From CAXTSE01 sp964246985 (GTDB taxonomy: Bacteria; Actinomycetota; Actinomycetes; Actinomycetales; Microbacteriaceae), in the NCBI GenBank assembly GCA_964246985.1, contig CAXTSE010000002.1:177667-241666 (forward strand): DNA of 64,000 bases, written 5' to 3'. The translations under genes and the position numbers were made by a program. Shown in pieces: positions 25,028 through 33,593 of this stretch (position 1 is its first letter; every line of letters starts with the position of its first letter). The notes beneath the pieces were generated by a model. That model saw nothing but the letters and a program-made list of their open reading frames with translations. It was not told the DNA's origin and did not search any database.

Positions 25028-25170
25028 GCATCCTCCCATCCGGACTGAGGGCTGTTGCCAACCCATTACCGTCGGTCCCGGAATTCCACCGGATCAAGCG
25101 CCTCACCTCACGGTTCGGACGCCTCGCGGACTGTCACCGCCGGTTCGGACTTTCACCGACCCCGGAGCAC
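25028..25170 (-). promoter_or_regulatory. FMN riboswitch (RFN element)
   Basis: The minus strand carries the conserved RFN blocks in order: GTGAAAGTCCGAACCGGCGG, then CAGTCCGCGAG, GTGGAATTCCGGGACCGACGG, and CAGTCCGGATGGGAGGA near the 3' end. FMN binding is expected to shut off the ribD-ribE-ribBA-ribH operon. A -10-like TACACT lies upstream at 25187-25192. About 88 bases separate the aptamer from the ribD start. Confidence 0.93.
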
Positions 25171-25378
25171 GTGCTTCTTGTTCCGCAGTGTACAACGCAC
25201 GCATGTGCCCCCTATTCCCGGCCGACGCCGCGGGTGACGGGAAGGGCTCACGTCGAGGTCGCCTGGCGTGCACGTCGGGGAGCAGGTTCTTCTCCTCCCC
25301 GTGAATCCTTCGCGGCGGCGGTCCACCGAAGTGCGATGGTCCGCTACCCGATCGGATTCCCGCGGGCACCATCGCGAC

Positions 25379-26231
25379 ATGGATGCACTCGGACCCTGGG
25401 TCAGACCGCAGCTTCTCGCAGCGGGCTTCACTGATCGGCGACTGGCCGACGCGGTCGCTGCGGGTCGCCTCGTCCGTCTCCGCGGCGGCGTCTACTGCGA
25501 CCCCAGCCTGTCGATGGACGTGCAGGGCGCTGCGCGGGCCGGAGGGCGGCTGACCTGCATCTCCGAGCTGCGTCGCCGAGGTATATGGGTGCTTGAGGCA
25601 CGTGCACTTCCACTCGCAGACCATGCGCCCGGAGAGCCGGAGGGCGTGCCGGCACTGGCGACCCCTCGTCGGTCCGCCGGCCGTGGCCAACGTGTCCGCT
25701 CTGGATGCAGTCATCCAGGCCGTGCACTGTCAGTCACGGCTAGGGGCGCTGGTCGCGCTCGACAGCGCTCGCAATCTCCGCGTGATCTCGCCGATCGAGG
25801 TCGAGCGAGTCGCATCGATGTCCGCGCGGGCGGCTCGCATCGTGCGCGTGTCCGACGCTCGCGCGGAATCCGGCCTCGAGACGGCGCTGCGGGAGATCGT
25901 CCGCGCGGTCGGACTGGCGTATGAGCTGCAGGTGACGTTCGAGGGCATCGGCCGTGTCGACATCGTGGTGGCGGGCGTGATCGTCGCGGAGGCCGACGGC
26001 GATCGACATCACAGCGATCTCGTGCAGCGGAGGAGGGATCGTCGCCGCGACGCGCTGCTCACCGCGATCAATCGTCCTGTCCTGCGTTTCGGCTACGACC
26101 AGATCATCGGTTCGCCAGGCATGGTCGCGGCGTCGATCATCGGAGCGGTGGAGGGTCACCGCGACGTGCGAAATGCACGGGCAATCGCGGCGGCGGCGCG
26201 CCTACGTACCGAGAAGCGCGGCTGGGCATGA
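25379..26231 (+). pseudogene. AbiEi/DUF559-like protein, frameshifted near 25590
   Basis: The first frame (MDALGPWVRPQLLAAGFTDR onward) encodes an AbiEi-antitoxin-like winged-helix start (RLVRLRGGVYCDPS, then CISELRRRGIWVLE). After about 25590 homologous sequence continues in another frame: HVHFHSQTMRPES, ALDAVIQAVHCQSRLGAL, and a PD-(D/E)XK-like end with GIGRVDIVVAGVIVAEADGD and RRRDALLTA, to the stop at 26231. This N-terminal winged helix plus DUF559-like endonuclease layout is common in Microbacteriaceae. One extra base (or two lost) near 25590-25598 explains the break. No toxin partner is visible. Confidence 0.75.
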
Positions 26232-26269
26232 ATCGTTCACACCGCGGCGGGCGGTGCCGACCGAGCGGG

Positions 26270-26998
26270 TCAGGCGAGCAGGGCCGGGAGCTCGTCGAGG
26301 GTGCGGATCACGCGGGCGCCCGCCGCAGACGCCTCGGCGAGGTGCTCGGCGGTCGCCGATCCGGCGCGGTCGAGCCAGACGCCGAGAAGACCCGCGGATG
26401 CGGCGCCGATCGCGTCGGTGTGCAGCCGGTCCCCAACATAGAGGGCCTCACCCGCGTCGACCCCGAACTCGGCGCACGCCGCCGCGAAGATGCGCGGGTC
26501 GGGCTTGGCGATCCCGAGCGCGCCGCTGGTAATCAGGTGCTCGACGCGCGGCGTCAGACCTGTGCCGGCGATCTTGCTCGTCTGGAAGTCGAGGTCGCCG
26601 TTCGTGATGACGCCGATCCGCACGCCCTGAGCAGCCAGCGCATCGAGGCAGGGGAGGGCGTCGGGGTGCAGGCTCCAGCTCGCCCGGTAGTGAACGAGGT
26701 AGCCGTCGAACCAGGCCTCGGCCGCCGCATCCGACGCGAGGGGATCGGGTGAGCCGGTGTACGGCGCCATGAACCCCCGAGCTCGCGCGCGGCGCTGGCC
26801 CAGGTAGTCGAGCTCTCCGCTGAGGTACCGGTGGTACTCGGTCTCCTCGAGGGCGTTCCACCTCGCGAGCTCCTCCGCCTCCGATGTGGCCGCGACAGCG
26901 CCTCCGAGGGATGCCCGATGCAGCGCGATACCGGCCGCGACCGCCTCGCGGTGCGCGAAGAGGGTGTCGTCGAGATCGAAGAGCGCGATCCGGATCAT
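26270..26998 (-). CDS. HAD-family hydrolase
   Basis: A 242-residue haloacid-dehalogenase-like phosphatase. Motif I is LFDLDDTLFAHRE (nucleophile Asp, residues 6-18), motif II VITNGDLD, motif III Lys in GIAKPDPRIF, and motif IV YVGDRLHTDAIGA. A helical cap of the YjjG/5'-nucleotidase type lies between I and II. Substrate undefined; nucleotides or sugar phosphates are usual. The start overlaps the trpS stop, so the two are co-transcribed. Confidence 0.9.
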   Translation of the reverse strand: MIRIALFDLDDTLFAHREAVAAGIALHRASLGGAVAATSEAEELARWNALEETEYHRYLSGELDYLGQRRARARGFMAPYTGSPDPLASDAAAEAWFDGYLVHYRASWSLHPDALPCLDALAAQGVRIGVITNGDLDFQTSKIAGTGLTPRVEHLITSGALGIAKPDPRIFAAACAEFGVDAGEALYVGDRLHTDAIGAASAGLLGVWLDRAGSATAEHLAEASAAGARVIRTLDELPALLA

Positions 26999-28002
26999 CG
27001 CCGCGGCAGGAATCCGACGCGGTCGTACACGCGCGCGATGGTCTCGAGCGCGATCGCCTCGGCGCGCTCGGCGTTGCCGGCCAGGACGCGGTCGAGCTCC
27101 GCCGGGTCTGCCAGCAGCTCGAGTGCGCGCTCCCGGACGGGCGAGAACGCGGCGACCACCGCATCCGCGGTCGCCGCCTTGAGGTCGCCGTAGCCGCGAC
27201 CGGCGAACTCGTCCTCGAGGGCGGCGACAGGCGAGCCGCCGAGCACCGAGAGCAGGGTGAGCAGGTTCGACACCCCGGACTTCTCGACCGGGTCGAACCG
27301 CACCACGCCGTCGTTGTCGGTGACGGCCGATCGGATCTTCTTGGCGGTCACGGACGGCTCGTCGAGCACCCAGATGATGCCCTTCTCGGCCGGCCCCGAC
27401 TTCGACATCTTGGCCGTCGGGTCCTGGAGATCGTAGATCTTGGCCGTCTCCTTCAGGATCGACACCTGGGGCACCGTCAGGGTCTCGCCGAAGCGGCTGT
27501 TGAAGCGCTGGGCCAGGTCGCGCGTCAGCTCGATGTGCTGACGCTGGTCCTCGCCGACGGGCACGATGGCGGCGTCGTAGAGCAGGATGTCGGCGGCCTG
27601 GAGCACGGGGTAGGTGAAGAGCCCGACGCTCGTCGAGTCGGCACCCTGCTTGGCCGACTTGTCCTTGAACTGCGTCATGCGCGCGGCTTCGCCGTAGCCC
27701 GTGATGGTGTTGAGCACCCAGGCCAGCTCGGTGTGCGCCGGCACGTGCGACTGCACGAAGAGGATCGACGAGGCCGGGTCTATGCCGGCGGCGATGTACT
27801 GCGCGGCCGTGCGCCGGGTCGCCTCGCGGAGCTTCGCCGGATCCTGCGCGACGGTGATCGCGTGCAGGTCGACCACGCAGAACAGGGCGTCGTGCGAGGC
27901 CTGCAGGTCCTTCCACTGCAGCAGCGCGCCGATGTAGTTGCCCGCGTGGAGCGAGTCGGCAGACGGCTGCATGCCCGAGAAGAGACGGGGCTTGGATGTC
28001 AT
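26995..28002 (-). CDS. trpS: tryptophanyl-tRNA synthetase
   Basis: A 335-residue class I synthetase charging tRNA-Trp. The HIGH-type motif is in SLHAGNYIGALLQW (residues ~16-29). The KMSKS motif is present as AKMSKSGP (about 194-201). The family feature GEDQRQHIELTRDLAQRF is visible between them. AAAGGACATCACCC before the ATG provides a ribosome-binding site. Normal length, no anomalies. Confidence 0.97.
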   Translation of the reverse strand: MTSKPRLFSGMQPSADSLHAGNYIGALLQWKDLQASHDALFCVVDLHAITVAQDPAKLREATRRTAAQYIAAGIDPASSILFVQSHVPAHTELAWVLNTITGYGEAARMTQFKDKSAKQGADSTSVGLFTYPVLQAADILLYDAAIVPVGEDQRQHIELTRDLAQRFNSRFGETLTVPQVSILKETAKIYDLQDPTAKMSKSGPAEKGIIWVLDEPSVTAKKIRSAVTDNDGVVRFDPVEKSGVSNLLTLLSVLGGSPVAALEDEFAGRGYGDLKAATADAVVAAFSPVRERALELLADPAELDRVLAGNAERAEAIALETIARVYDRVGFLPRR

Positions 28003-28018
28003 GGGTGATGTCCTTTGG

Positions 28019-28063
28019 CGGTTTCGAGACGCGTCACCAGCGGCGGCGCTCCTCAACCAGCGA
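28019..28063. repeat. possible second repeat type between trpS and xthA
   Basis: The stretch begins GGTTTCGAGACGCGTCACC and ends CTCCTCAACCAGCGAG. From memory it resembles a common Microbacterium intergenic repeat; only one copy is in this window, so the call is tentative. The frameshifted xthA reading runs into it. Confidence 0.3.
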
Positions 28064-28068
28064 GTCTT

Positions 28069-28885
28069 TCAGATGTCGTAGTCGACGACGACCGGCGCGT
28101 GGTCGGACCAGCGCTCGGCATACGAGGGTGCGCGGTCGATCGCGTAGGACGTCGCCGCCGCCGCCAGGCTGGTAGTCGATGCGCCATCCGGAGTCGTTGT
28201 CGAACGCCTTGCCCATGTTGGACCACCAGGTGTACGGACCCGGCACGTCGCCGGAGAACCGACGGTGGAGGTCGACCCAGCCGAGCCCGGCACCCGCGTT
28301 GTAGGCGGGATCGTCCTCTGCGCCGACGAAGCCGTCGAAGTACGCGCGCTCGTCGGGCAGGAAGCCGGACCGCTTCACGTTGCCCTTCCAGTTCTTGATG
28401 TCGAGGGTGCGGTGCCCGACATTGAGGTCACCGAGCACGACGGCCAGCGGGTTGTGGGCGACCAGCTCGGGCAGCCGCGCGCGCATGGCGTCGAGGAAGC
28501 GGAACTTCTCGACCTGCTTCGGGGTGTCGGCCTCGCCCGAGTGCACGTAGGTCGAGACCACCGTGATCAGGGTGCCGTCGACGTCGTAGTCGGCCTCCAG
28601 CCAGCGGCCCGCGCTGTCGAAGTCGTCGTCGCCGAGCGTGACGCGGTGGATGCTCGCGCCGCGCCGCGAGGCCAGAGCGACTCCGGCCCGGCCCTTCGCC
28701 GTCGCCACGTCGTGCAGCAGGTTCCACTCGTCGCCGAGCAGCTTCGCGACGTCGTCGGTCTCTGCGCGCACCTCCTGCAGCGCGAGGATGTCGACGTCGC
28801 GTGACGCCAGCCACTCGCCCATGCCCTTGCGGTAGGCGGCGCGGATGCCGTTCACGTTGACCGAGGCGATGCGCAGGGGAGCCAT
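28069..28885 (-). pseudogene. xthA: exodeoxyribonuclease III, single-base frameshift near its 3' end
   Basis: A Xth/APE1-type AP endonuclease. Motifs in the first frame: ASVNVNGIRAA, ALQEVRAE (metal Glu), STYVHSGE and VLGDLNVGHR. At GWRIDYQ the frame shifts: as given it runs into Gly/Arg-rich sequence and stops at 28034. Dropping one C from the minus-strand CAGCCTGG (28163-28170 region) gives GWRIDYQLAAAATSYAIDRA, then SYAERWSDHAPVVVDYDI, the expected catalytic Asp-His end, stopping at 28069. Sequencing error is the simplest explanation. A leaderless -10 (TAGGCT) lies six bases before the ATG. Confidence 0.88.
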
Positions 28886-28891
28886 GCTCCG

Positions 28892-28897
28892 AGCCTA
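28892..28897 (-). promoter_or_regulatory. -10 box of leaderless xthA promoter
   Basis: TAGGCT on the minus strand, six bases from ATG 28885. Confidence 0.5.
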
Positions 28898-28910
28898 CGG
28901 TCGACCGCCG

Positions 28911-29993
28911 TCAGCCCTGCTCGGTCACCTGCCGCCGCCGGGTGCGACGGGCCAGCCAGCGCACCGCGCGGGGGAGGTCGGCCTCGACCTCGGCACGCAC
29001 CTGATCCTCGATCTCGAGCCGCAGGCGGGCCTCGGCGTCGCGGCGCTCGCGGTCGCCCACCGGGTCGAGCGGCATGCCCGCGTCGGCCGCCGAGACGACG
29101 ATCCAGGCCGCGCTGATCAGGATGACCTGGCAGATGAAGTTGAACCAGATCAGCAGTCCGACGATCACCGCGAACGACGCGAGCAGCGGGTTGCTCGACG
29201 CGCCGCCCAGCAGGGTGGCGCCGAGCACCTTGAGGATGCCGAGCGCCGTCGCGCCGATGAGCACGCCCTGCACCAGCGGTCCGCGGGGGATGGGCACCCC
29301 GGCGAGGATCCGGTAGAGCGCCGTCAGCACGAGGGCGTCGAGAGCGAAGGTGAGGAGGAGGCCGAGGATCCGGACGACGACCGTGCCGACCACCGACTCG
29401 CGCGACACGTCGAACCAGCCGAGCACGAGATCCGCCGCCTGCGTGCTGAGGAACGACAGCGCCGCCGACACGATCAGCGCCACCGCGAACAGCAGAGCGA
29501 GCACCAGGTCCTTCAGCTTCAGCAGGAGGAAGTTGGTGGGCGGTGCCGCCAGCTGGGCGATGTCGCGTACCGCGTCACGCGCCGACGCGAGCCAGGCGAT
29601 CGCGGTGAAGAGCGTTCCGATCAGGGCGATGACACCGGTCCACTGCAGGACGCCGGTCGCCAGCAGGTCGTCGGGGTCGATGGCACCGCTGCCGTCGCCG
29701 GTGTCGATGAGCCCCGGCACCGAGGTGCCGATGATCTCGAAGAGCGCGTCCTGCAGGGCCGGGGTCGAGGCGAGCACCAGCCCGGCGACCGAGAAGCCCA
29801 CCCAGATCGCCGCGAACACGGCGAAGATCGCCTGGAACGACAGGCCGGCCGCGAGGATCGGGCCGCGCCGCATCCCGTAGTGCAGGAAGACCCGCACCGG
29901 CTTCAGCTTCATCACGCGCTCGGTGATCGCCTGGACCCTCAGGATGAGCGGATGCGGCCCGCGGTCCAGCTCGTCGTGCGGGTTCTCGGCCAT
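28911..29993 (-). CDS. YihY/BrkB-family inner membrane protein
   Basis: A 360-residue protein with six predicted membrane helices of the YihY/virulence factor BrkB family (formerly annotated as RNase BN). Recognisable parts are GMRRGPILAAGLSFQAIFAV near residue 41, FTAIAWLASARDAVRDI, and IVGLLIWFNFICQVILIS. The soluble C-terminus is charged and coiled-coil-like (RERRDAEARLRLEIEDQVRA). Biochemical function is unknown. It is divergent from ptsI, with -10 boxes eleven bases apart. Confidence 0.88.
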   Translation of the reverse strand: MAENPHDELDRGPHPLILRVQAITERVMKLKPVRVFLHYGMRRGPILAAGLSFQAIFAVFAAIWVGFSVAGLVLASTPALQDALFEIIGTSVPGLIDTGDGSGAIDPDDLLATGVLQWTGVIALIGTLFTAIAWLASARDAVRDIAQLAAPPTNFLLLKLKDLVLALLFAVALIVSAALSFLSTQAADLVLGWFDVSRESVVGTVVVRILGLLLTFALDALVLTALYRILAGVPIPRGPLVQGVLIGATALGILKVLGATLLGGASSNPLLASFAVIVGLLIWFNFICQVILISAAWIVVSAADAGMPLDPVGDRERRDAEARLRLEIEDQVRAEVEADLPRAVRWLARRTRRRQVTEQG

Positions 29994-29999
29994 GTTTTC

Positions 30000-30022
30000 A
30001 CCCTACTGACCGCCGGTAGGCT
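30000..30022. promoter_or_regulatory. divergent -10 boxes for yihY and ptsI
   Basis: Minus strand TAGGGT (30000-30005) lies six bases from the YihY ATG (leaderless). Plus strand TAGGCT (30017-30022) would give ptsI a leader of about 54 bases with GGAGAGGG as ribosome-binding site. The two promoters overlap face to face in about 40 bp. Confidence 0.5.
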
Positions 30023-30082
30023 GACTCCGGGCATTGACAGATCCGCGTCGAGATCCTGCCCGTCGATGGAGAGGGCCCTCAC

Positions 30083-31729
30083 ATGGAACTGCACGGAGTC
30101 GGTGTCGGACGCGGTGTCGCTGTAGGGCCCGTCCTGACCATGCCCGAGCCGCTGCCCGAGCCGCTCGAGAAGCAGCACGGGGGCGACGCCGCTGCCGAGA
30201 AGGCCGCCGTCGACGCCGCCGTCGCGGCTGCGGCCGCCGAGCTGCAGGAGCGGGCCGGCCGAGCAGACGGCGCCGGGCGCGAGGTCATCGAGGCCGCCAT
30301 CCAGATGGCCCAGGACCCGATGCTGAGCGACGACGTCAGCGCGCGCATCGACGCAGGCACCACCGGCGAGCGGGCGGTCTTCGAGGCCTTCCGCTCGTTC
30401 CAGGACCAGCTGACCGCCCTCGGCGGCTACATGGCCGAGCGCGCCGCCGACCTCGGCGACGTGTCGCAGCGCATCATCGCGCAGCTGCGCGGCGTGCCCG
30501 TGCCCGGCGTGCCCGAGTCCGCCACGCCCTTCATCCTTCTGGCGCGCGACCTCGCCCCCGCCGATACCGCCCTGCTCGACCTCGAGAAGGTGCTCGGGCT
30601 CATCACGCGCGACGGGGGGCCGACCAGCCACACCGCGATCCTGGCCCGCTCGAAGTCGATCCCCGCGATCGTCGGGGTCGGACCCGATGCGAGCGTCACC
30701 GAGGGAACGCGCGTCGTGCTCGACGCGGCGTCCGGTGTCGTGACCGTCGAGCCGAGCGACGAGCAGGTCGCCGAGGCACAGGCCCGCATCGCGGAGCGTG
30801 CCGCGCAGGCGGCGGCCCCGATCACCGACGGAGCGCTGGCCGACGGCACGAAGGTGCCGCTGCTCGCCAACCTCGGGTCGCCGAAGGACGCCGCGGCCGC
30901 TGTCGAGCTCGGCGCCGAGGGCGTCGGCCTGTTCCGCACCGAGTTCCTCTTCCTCGACGCGCAGACCGCTCCGAGCGTGGAGGAGCAGGAGGCGCAGTAC
31001 ACCGAGCTGCTCACGCACTTCCCCGGCAAGAAGGTCGTCGTGCGCGCTCTCGACGCCGGCGCCGACAAGCCGCTGAGCTTCCTCAACGACGCGCACGAGG
31101 AGAACCCTGCTCTGGGCCTCCGCGGGCTGCGGGCGCTGCGGGCCAAGATCCAGATCCTCACCGACCAGCTGCAGGCGCTCAAGAACGCGCAGGACGCCAC
31201 CGACGCCGACCTCTGGGTCATGGCGCCGATGGTCGCCGACGCCGAGGAGACCCAGTTCTTCGTCGACTACGGGAAGAAGCTCGGACTGCACACGGTCGGC
31301 GTCATGGCCGAGGTGCCGTCGCTCGCGGTCGTCGCCGACCAGGTGCTCGAGATCGCCGACTTCGTCAGCATCGGCACCAACGACCTCACGCAGTACACGC
31401 TCGCCGCCGACCGCATGCTCGGCACGGTCGCCGCCTACCAGGACCCGTGGCACCCCGCCGTGCTGCGGCTCGTGAAGCTGCTCGGCGACGCAGGCGCGAC
31501 GGCCGGCAAGGGGGTCGGCATCTGCGGCGAGGCGGCCGCCGATCCGCAGCTCGCCGTGGTGCTGGTCGGTCTCGGGGCCACCACCCTGTCGATGACCCCG
31601 GCGGCGCTCGCCGACGTGCGCGCGGAACTCGCCACGGTCACGCTCGAGCAGGCGAAGGCGAAGGCCGCCGCCGCGCTCGCAGCGTCCACGGCATCCGGTG
31701 CCCGTGACGCGGCAGCCGCGGTCGCGTAG
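30083..31729 (+). CDS. ptsI: phosphoenolpyruvate-protein phosphotransferase (PTS enzyme I)
   Basis: A 548-residue enzyme I, which takes phosphate from PEP and passes it to HPr. The phosphorylated His is in DGGPTSHTAILARS (about residue 184). The PEP-binding barrel carries GVGLFRTEFLFLDA and, near the C-terminus, KGVGICGEAAADP with the catalytic Cys. Slightly short of the usual 560-570 residues. No HPr is adjacent; the only other PTS parts in the window are the EIIA/EIIB pair at 51 kb, which would depend on this protein and an HPr elsewhere. Confidence 0.95.
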   Translation: MELHGVGVGRGVAVGPVLTMPEPLPEPLEKQHGGDAAAEKAAVDAAVAAAAAELQERAGRADGAGREVIEAAIQMAQDPMLSDDVSARIDAGTTGERAVFEAFRSFQDQLTALGGYMAERAADLGDVSQRIIAQLRGVPVPGVPESATPFILLARDLAPADTALLDLEKVLGLITRDGGPTSHTAILARSKSIPAIVGVGPDASVTEGTRVVLDAASGVVTVEPSDEQVAEAQARIAERAAQAAAPITDGALADGTKVPLLANLGSPKDAAAAVELGAEGVGLFRTEFLFLDAQTAPSVEEQEAQYTELLTHFPGKKVVVRALDAGADKPLSFLNDAHEENPALGLRGLRALRAKIQILTDQLQALKNAQDATDADLWVMAPMVADAEETQFFVDYGKKLGLHTVGVMAEVPSLAVVADQVLEIADFVSIGTNDLTQYTLAADRMLGTVAAYQDPWHPAVLRLVKLLGDAGATAGKGVGICGEAAADPQLAVVLVGLGATTLSMTPAALADVRAELATVTLEQAKAKAAAALAASTASGARDAAAAVA

Positions 31730-31756
31730 CATCCAGCCTGCGGGGTCACACTGTCC

Positions 31757-31823
31757 ACCCCCCGAAAGGGGGGTCATTGTGAGGGATATTCGGCGTCATA
31801 GTTGACCACACGGGCCGTCTCTT
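31757..31823 (+). promoter_or_regulatory. composite promoter-like motif, copy 1 (upstream of sigma gene)
   Basis: A CCCCCC-GAAA-GGGGGG hairpin ends in GGGGTCA (31770-31776), followed 15 bases later by GGCGTCATAG (31792-31801) and 14 bases later by CGTCTCTT (31816-31823). The identical three blocks with identical spacings recur at 33482-33535. GGGGTCA/GGCGTC with a 15-base spacer resembles an ECF-type -35/-10 pair, so this may be the autoregulated promoter of the sigma gene. Confidence 0.6.
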
Positions 31824-31910
31824 TGTACATGGAGACGACAACGGCAGCGGGGGTTGCCGCGTCTCCAGATCCCATGGGGACACAGAGAGGCCCGGGAATG
31901 GATCAGGGGG

Positions 31911-33443
31911 ATGGGTGCAGATATTCCGGAGCTGACCACTTCGGATGCGGAATTGATCGAAAGCGCTCGATCGGGGGATACGCGCGCTTTCGGGGAGCTG
32001 TGGCGCCGTCACTTCCGCTCTGCCGCCCGCGTCGCCCGCCAGTTCACGTCGATCGATGCAGATGACCTCGTCAGCGAGGCGTACGTGCGCATCTATCAAC
32101 GGGTCCTGGCGGGCGGCGGACCCACCGGAGCCTTCCGGCCGTACCTCTACACGACCATCCGCAACCTCGCGAGCACGTGGGGCGCAGCGTCGAAGGACGT
32201 CCAGGTGGATCTGATCGAGGACTTCGAGGACGAGCGCATCCCCGACGACCCGGCCGCCTGGGCACTCGACCGTACCCTGACCGCTCGGGCGTTCCGCACC
32301 CTGCCCGACCGCTGGCAGACGGTGCTCTGGTACACCGAGGTCGAGGGCATGGACCCGCACGAGGTCGCGCCGCTCATGGGCATGTCGGCCAACGGCGTCG
32401 CCGCCCTCTCGTATCGCGCCCGCGAGGGGCTGCGGAAGGCCTGGCTGCAGGCGCACATCTCGGATGCCAGCGCGTCCGGCGAGTGCCAGTGGACGATGTC
32501 GAAGATGGGCGAGCACGCCCGCGACGGGCTGAGTCAGCGCGACGCGAAGCGCATGACCGACCACCTCGAGGACTGCGCGAAGTGCTCTATCGTCTCGGAG
32601 GAGGTCGACGAGGTCGGCTCCCACCTGGCGATGGTCATGATCCCGCTGCTGCTCGGCGGTGTGGTCGGCGGCACGCTGCTGTCGACGCTGGCCGCCCCCA
32701 GCGCCGCGACCGCCGCCGAGGCGGCGATCCCGGCCGTGCCGCAGGCGATCGAGCTGCTCGCGGGGGGCGGCGCCGCTGTCACGCCCCTCGTGGCCGGCGC
32801 GCTCGGCGGCGGCGCCACGACGGTCGGAGCCGGAGCGGTGCTCGGCGGACTCGCCGTGGCTGCGGCCCTCGGAGGCACCCTGGTCGTCGCCGCACCGGAG
32901 GCCCCGCCCGCGGTCGCGCCGGTCGCCGTGGCGGCACCGGCGGCATCCGACGACGGTGCCACCGCAGCTCCCCCGGAGAAGATCATCGATCCTGCGGCCG
33001 TCCCCGACCTCGATGCGGCCGCCGGCGGCACCGTCGTCGACGGCACGGTGCCGACGCCCGGAGCCGGCCTCGGCGGAGTCGTCGGAGGAGTCGTCGGCGG
33101 AGTGGGAGGCGTCGGCGGCGCGGTCGCGGGAACGGTCCAGGATGTCGTCGACGTGGTCGCCGCGCCCGTCACCGTCGGGGTGACCCTCACCGGGTCGGGC
33201 ACACCCGGTGCATCCGTCTCGCTGCAGGCCGCGGGCACCGTGTACGCGACCACCACCGTCGGCGCGAACGGCACCTACAGCATCAGCGCCGGCGGCATCC
33301 CGCAGGCGGTCAGCGGGCTGCGCCTCGTGCAGACCGTCGATCAGAGCCTCCTCGGCGGGCTGCTCGGCACCGTGGGCGATCTGCTGAAGCCCCTGACCAT
33401 CAGCTCGAACAGCTCGGGACTCCCGATCGCCGCAGTCGGCTGA
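31911..33443 (+). CDS. ECF-like sigma factor fused to anti-sigma-like, membrane and Ig-like segments
   Basis: A 510-residue single chain. Sigma region 2 covers about residues 14-95 (GELWRRHFRSAARVARQF, DADDLVSEAYVRIYQRV), and sigma region 4 about 120-180 (LPDRWQTVLWYTEVEGM, HEVAPLMGMSANGVAALSYR). Next comes a zinc-anti-sigma-like HxxxCxxC (TDHLEDCAKC, about 229-238), one or two hydrophobic segments, a long Ala/Gly/Pro linker, and a C-terminal Ig-like beta domain (VTLTGSGTPGASVSLQAAG). The ATG at 31911 directly follows AGGGGG, an unusually short spacing; TTG 31854 is a longer alternative. The sigma part presumably stays cytoplasmic while the C-terminus is outside; release by proteolysis is speculation. 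Confidence 0.8.
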   Translation: MGADIPELTTSDAELIESARSGDTRAFGELWRRHFRSAARVARQFTSIDADDLVSEAYVRIYQRVLAGGGPTGAFRPYLYTTIRNLASTWGAASKDVQVDLIEDFEDERIPDDPAAWALDRTLTARAFRTLPDRWQTVLWYTEVEGMDPHEVAPLMGMSANGVAALSYRAREGLRKAWLQAHISDASASGECQWTMSKMGEHARDGLSQRDAKRMTDHLEDCAKCSIVSEEVDEVGSHLAMVMIPLLLGGVVGGTLLSTLAAPSAATAAEAAIPAVPQAIELLAGGGAAVTPLVAGALGGGATTVGAGAVLGGLAVAAALGGTLVVAAPEAPPAVAPVAVAAPAASDDGATAAPPEKIIDPAAVPDLDAAAGGTVVDGTVPTPGAGLGGVVGGVVGGVGGVGGAVAGTVQDVVDVVAAPVTVGVTLTGSGTPGASVSLQAAGTVYATTTVGANGTYSISAGGIPQAVSGLRLVQTVDQSLLGGLLGTVGDLLKPLTISSNSSGLPIAAVG

Positions 33444-33474
33444 TACGCGCATTCGACCCTGCGTCCGTGACCCC

Positions 33475-33535
33475 CGAAGTCGGGGTCAGAAACTTCGGAT
33501 ACCGGCGTCATAGCGGGCGGGGTATGCCGTCTCTT
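33475..33535 (+). promoter_or_regulatory. composite promoter-like motif, copy 2 (downstream of sigma gene)
   Basis: TGACCCC/GGGGTCA inverted repeat, with GGGGTCA at 33482-33488, GGCGTCATAG at 33504-33513 and CGTCTCTT at 33528-33535, spaced exactly as in copy 1. It lies 32 bases after the sigma stop and about 220 bases before the next gene. What it would transcribe is unclear: a terminator hairpin follows at 33594. Confidence 0.55.
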
Positions 33536-33593
33536 GTAGTGAGGCTCACCGAGCTTCACCCCATCCACTGACGTCCCATCACGGATGGATCAG

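Noticed and set aside
31757..31776. Hairpin after ptsI as an ordinary terminator
   Set aside because: No T-tract follows, and a matching element with the same downstream blocks occurs after the sigma gene, so I treat it as part of the promoter-like motif. Termination is not excluded.
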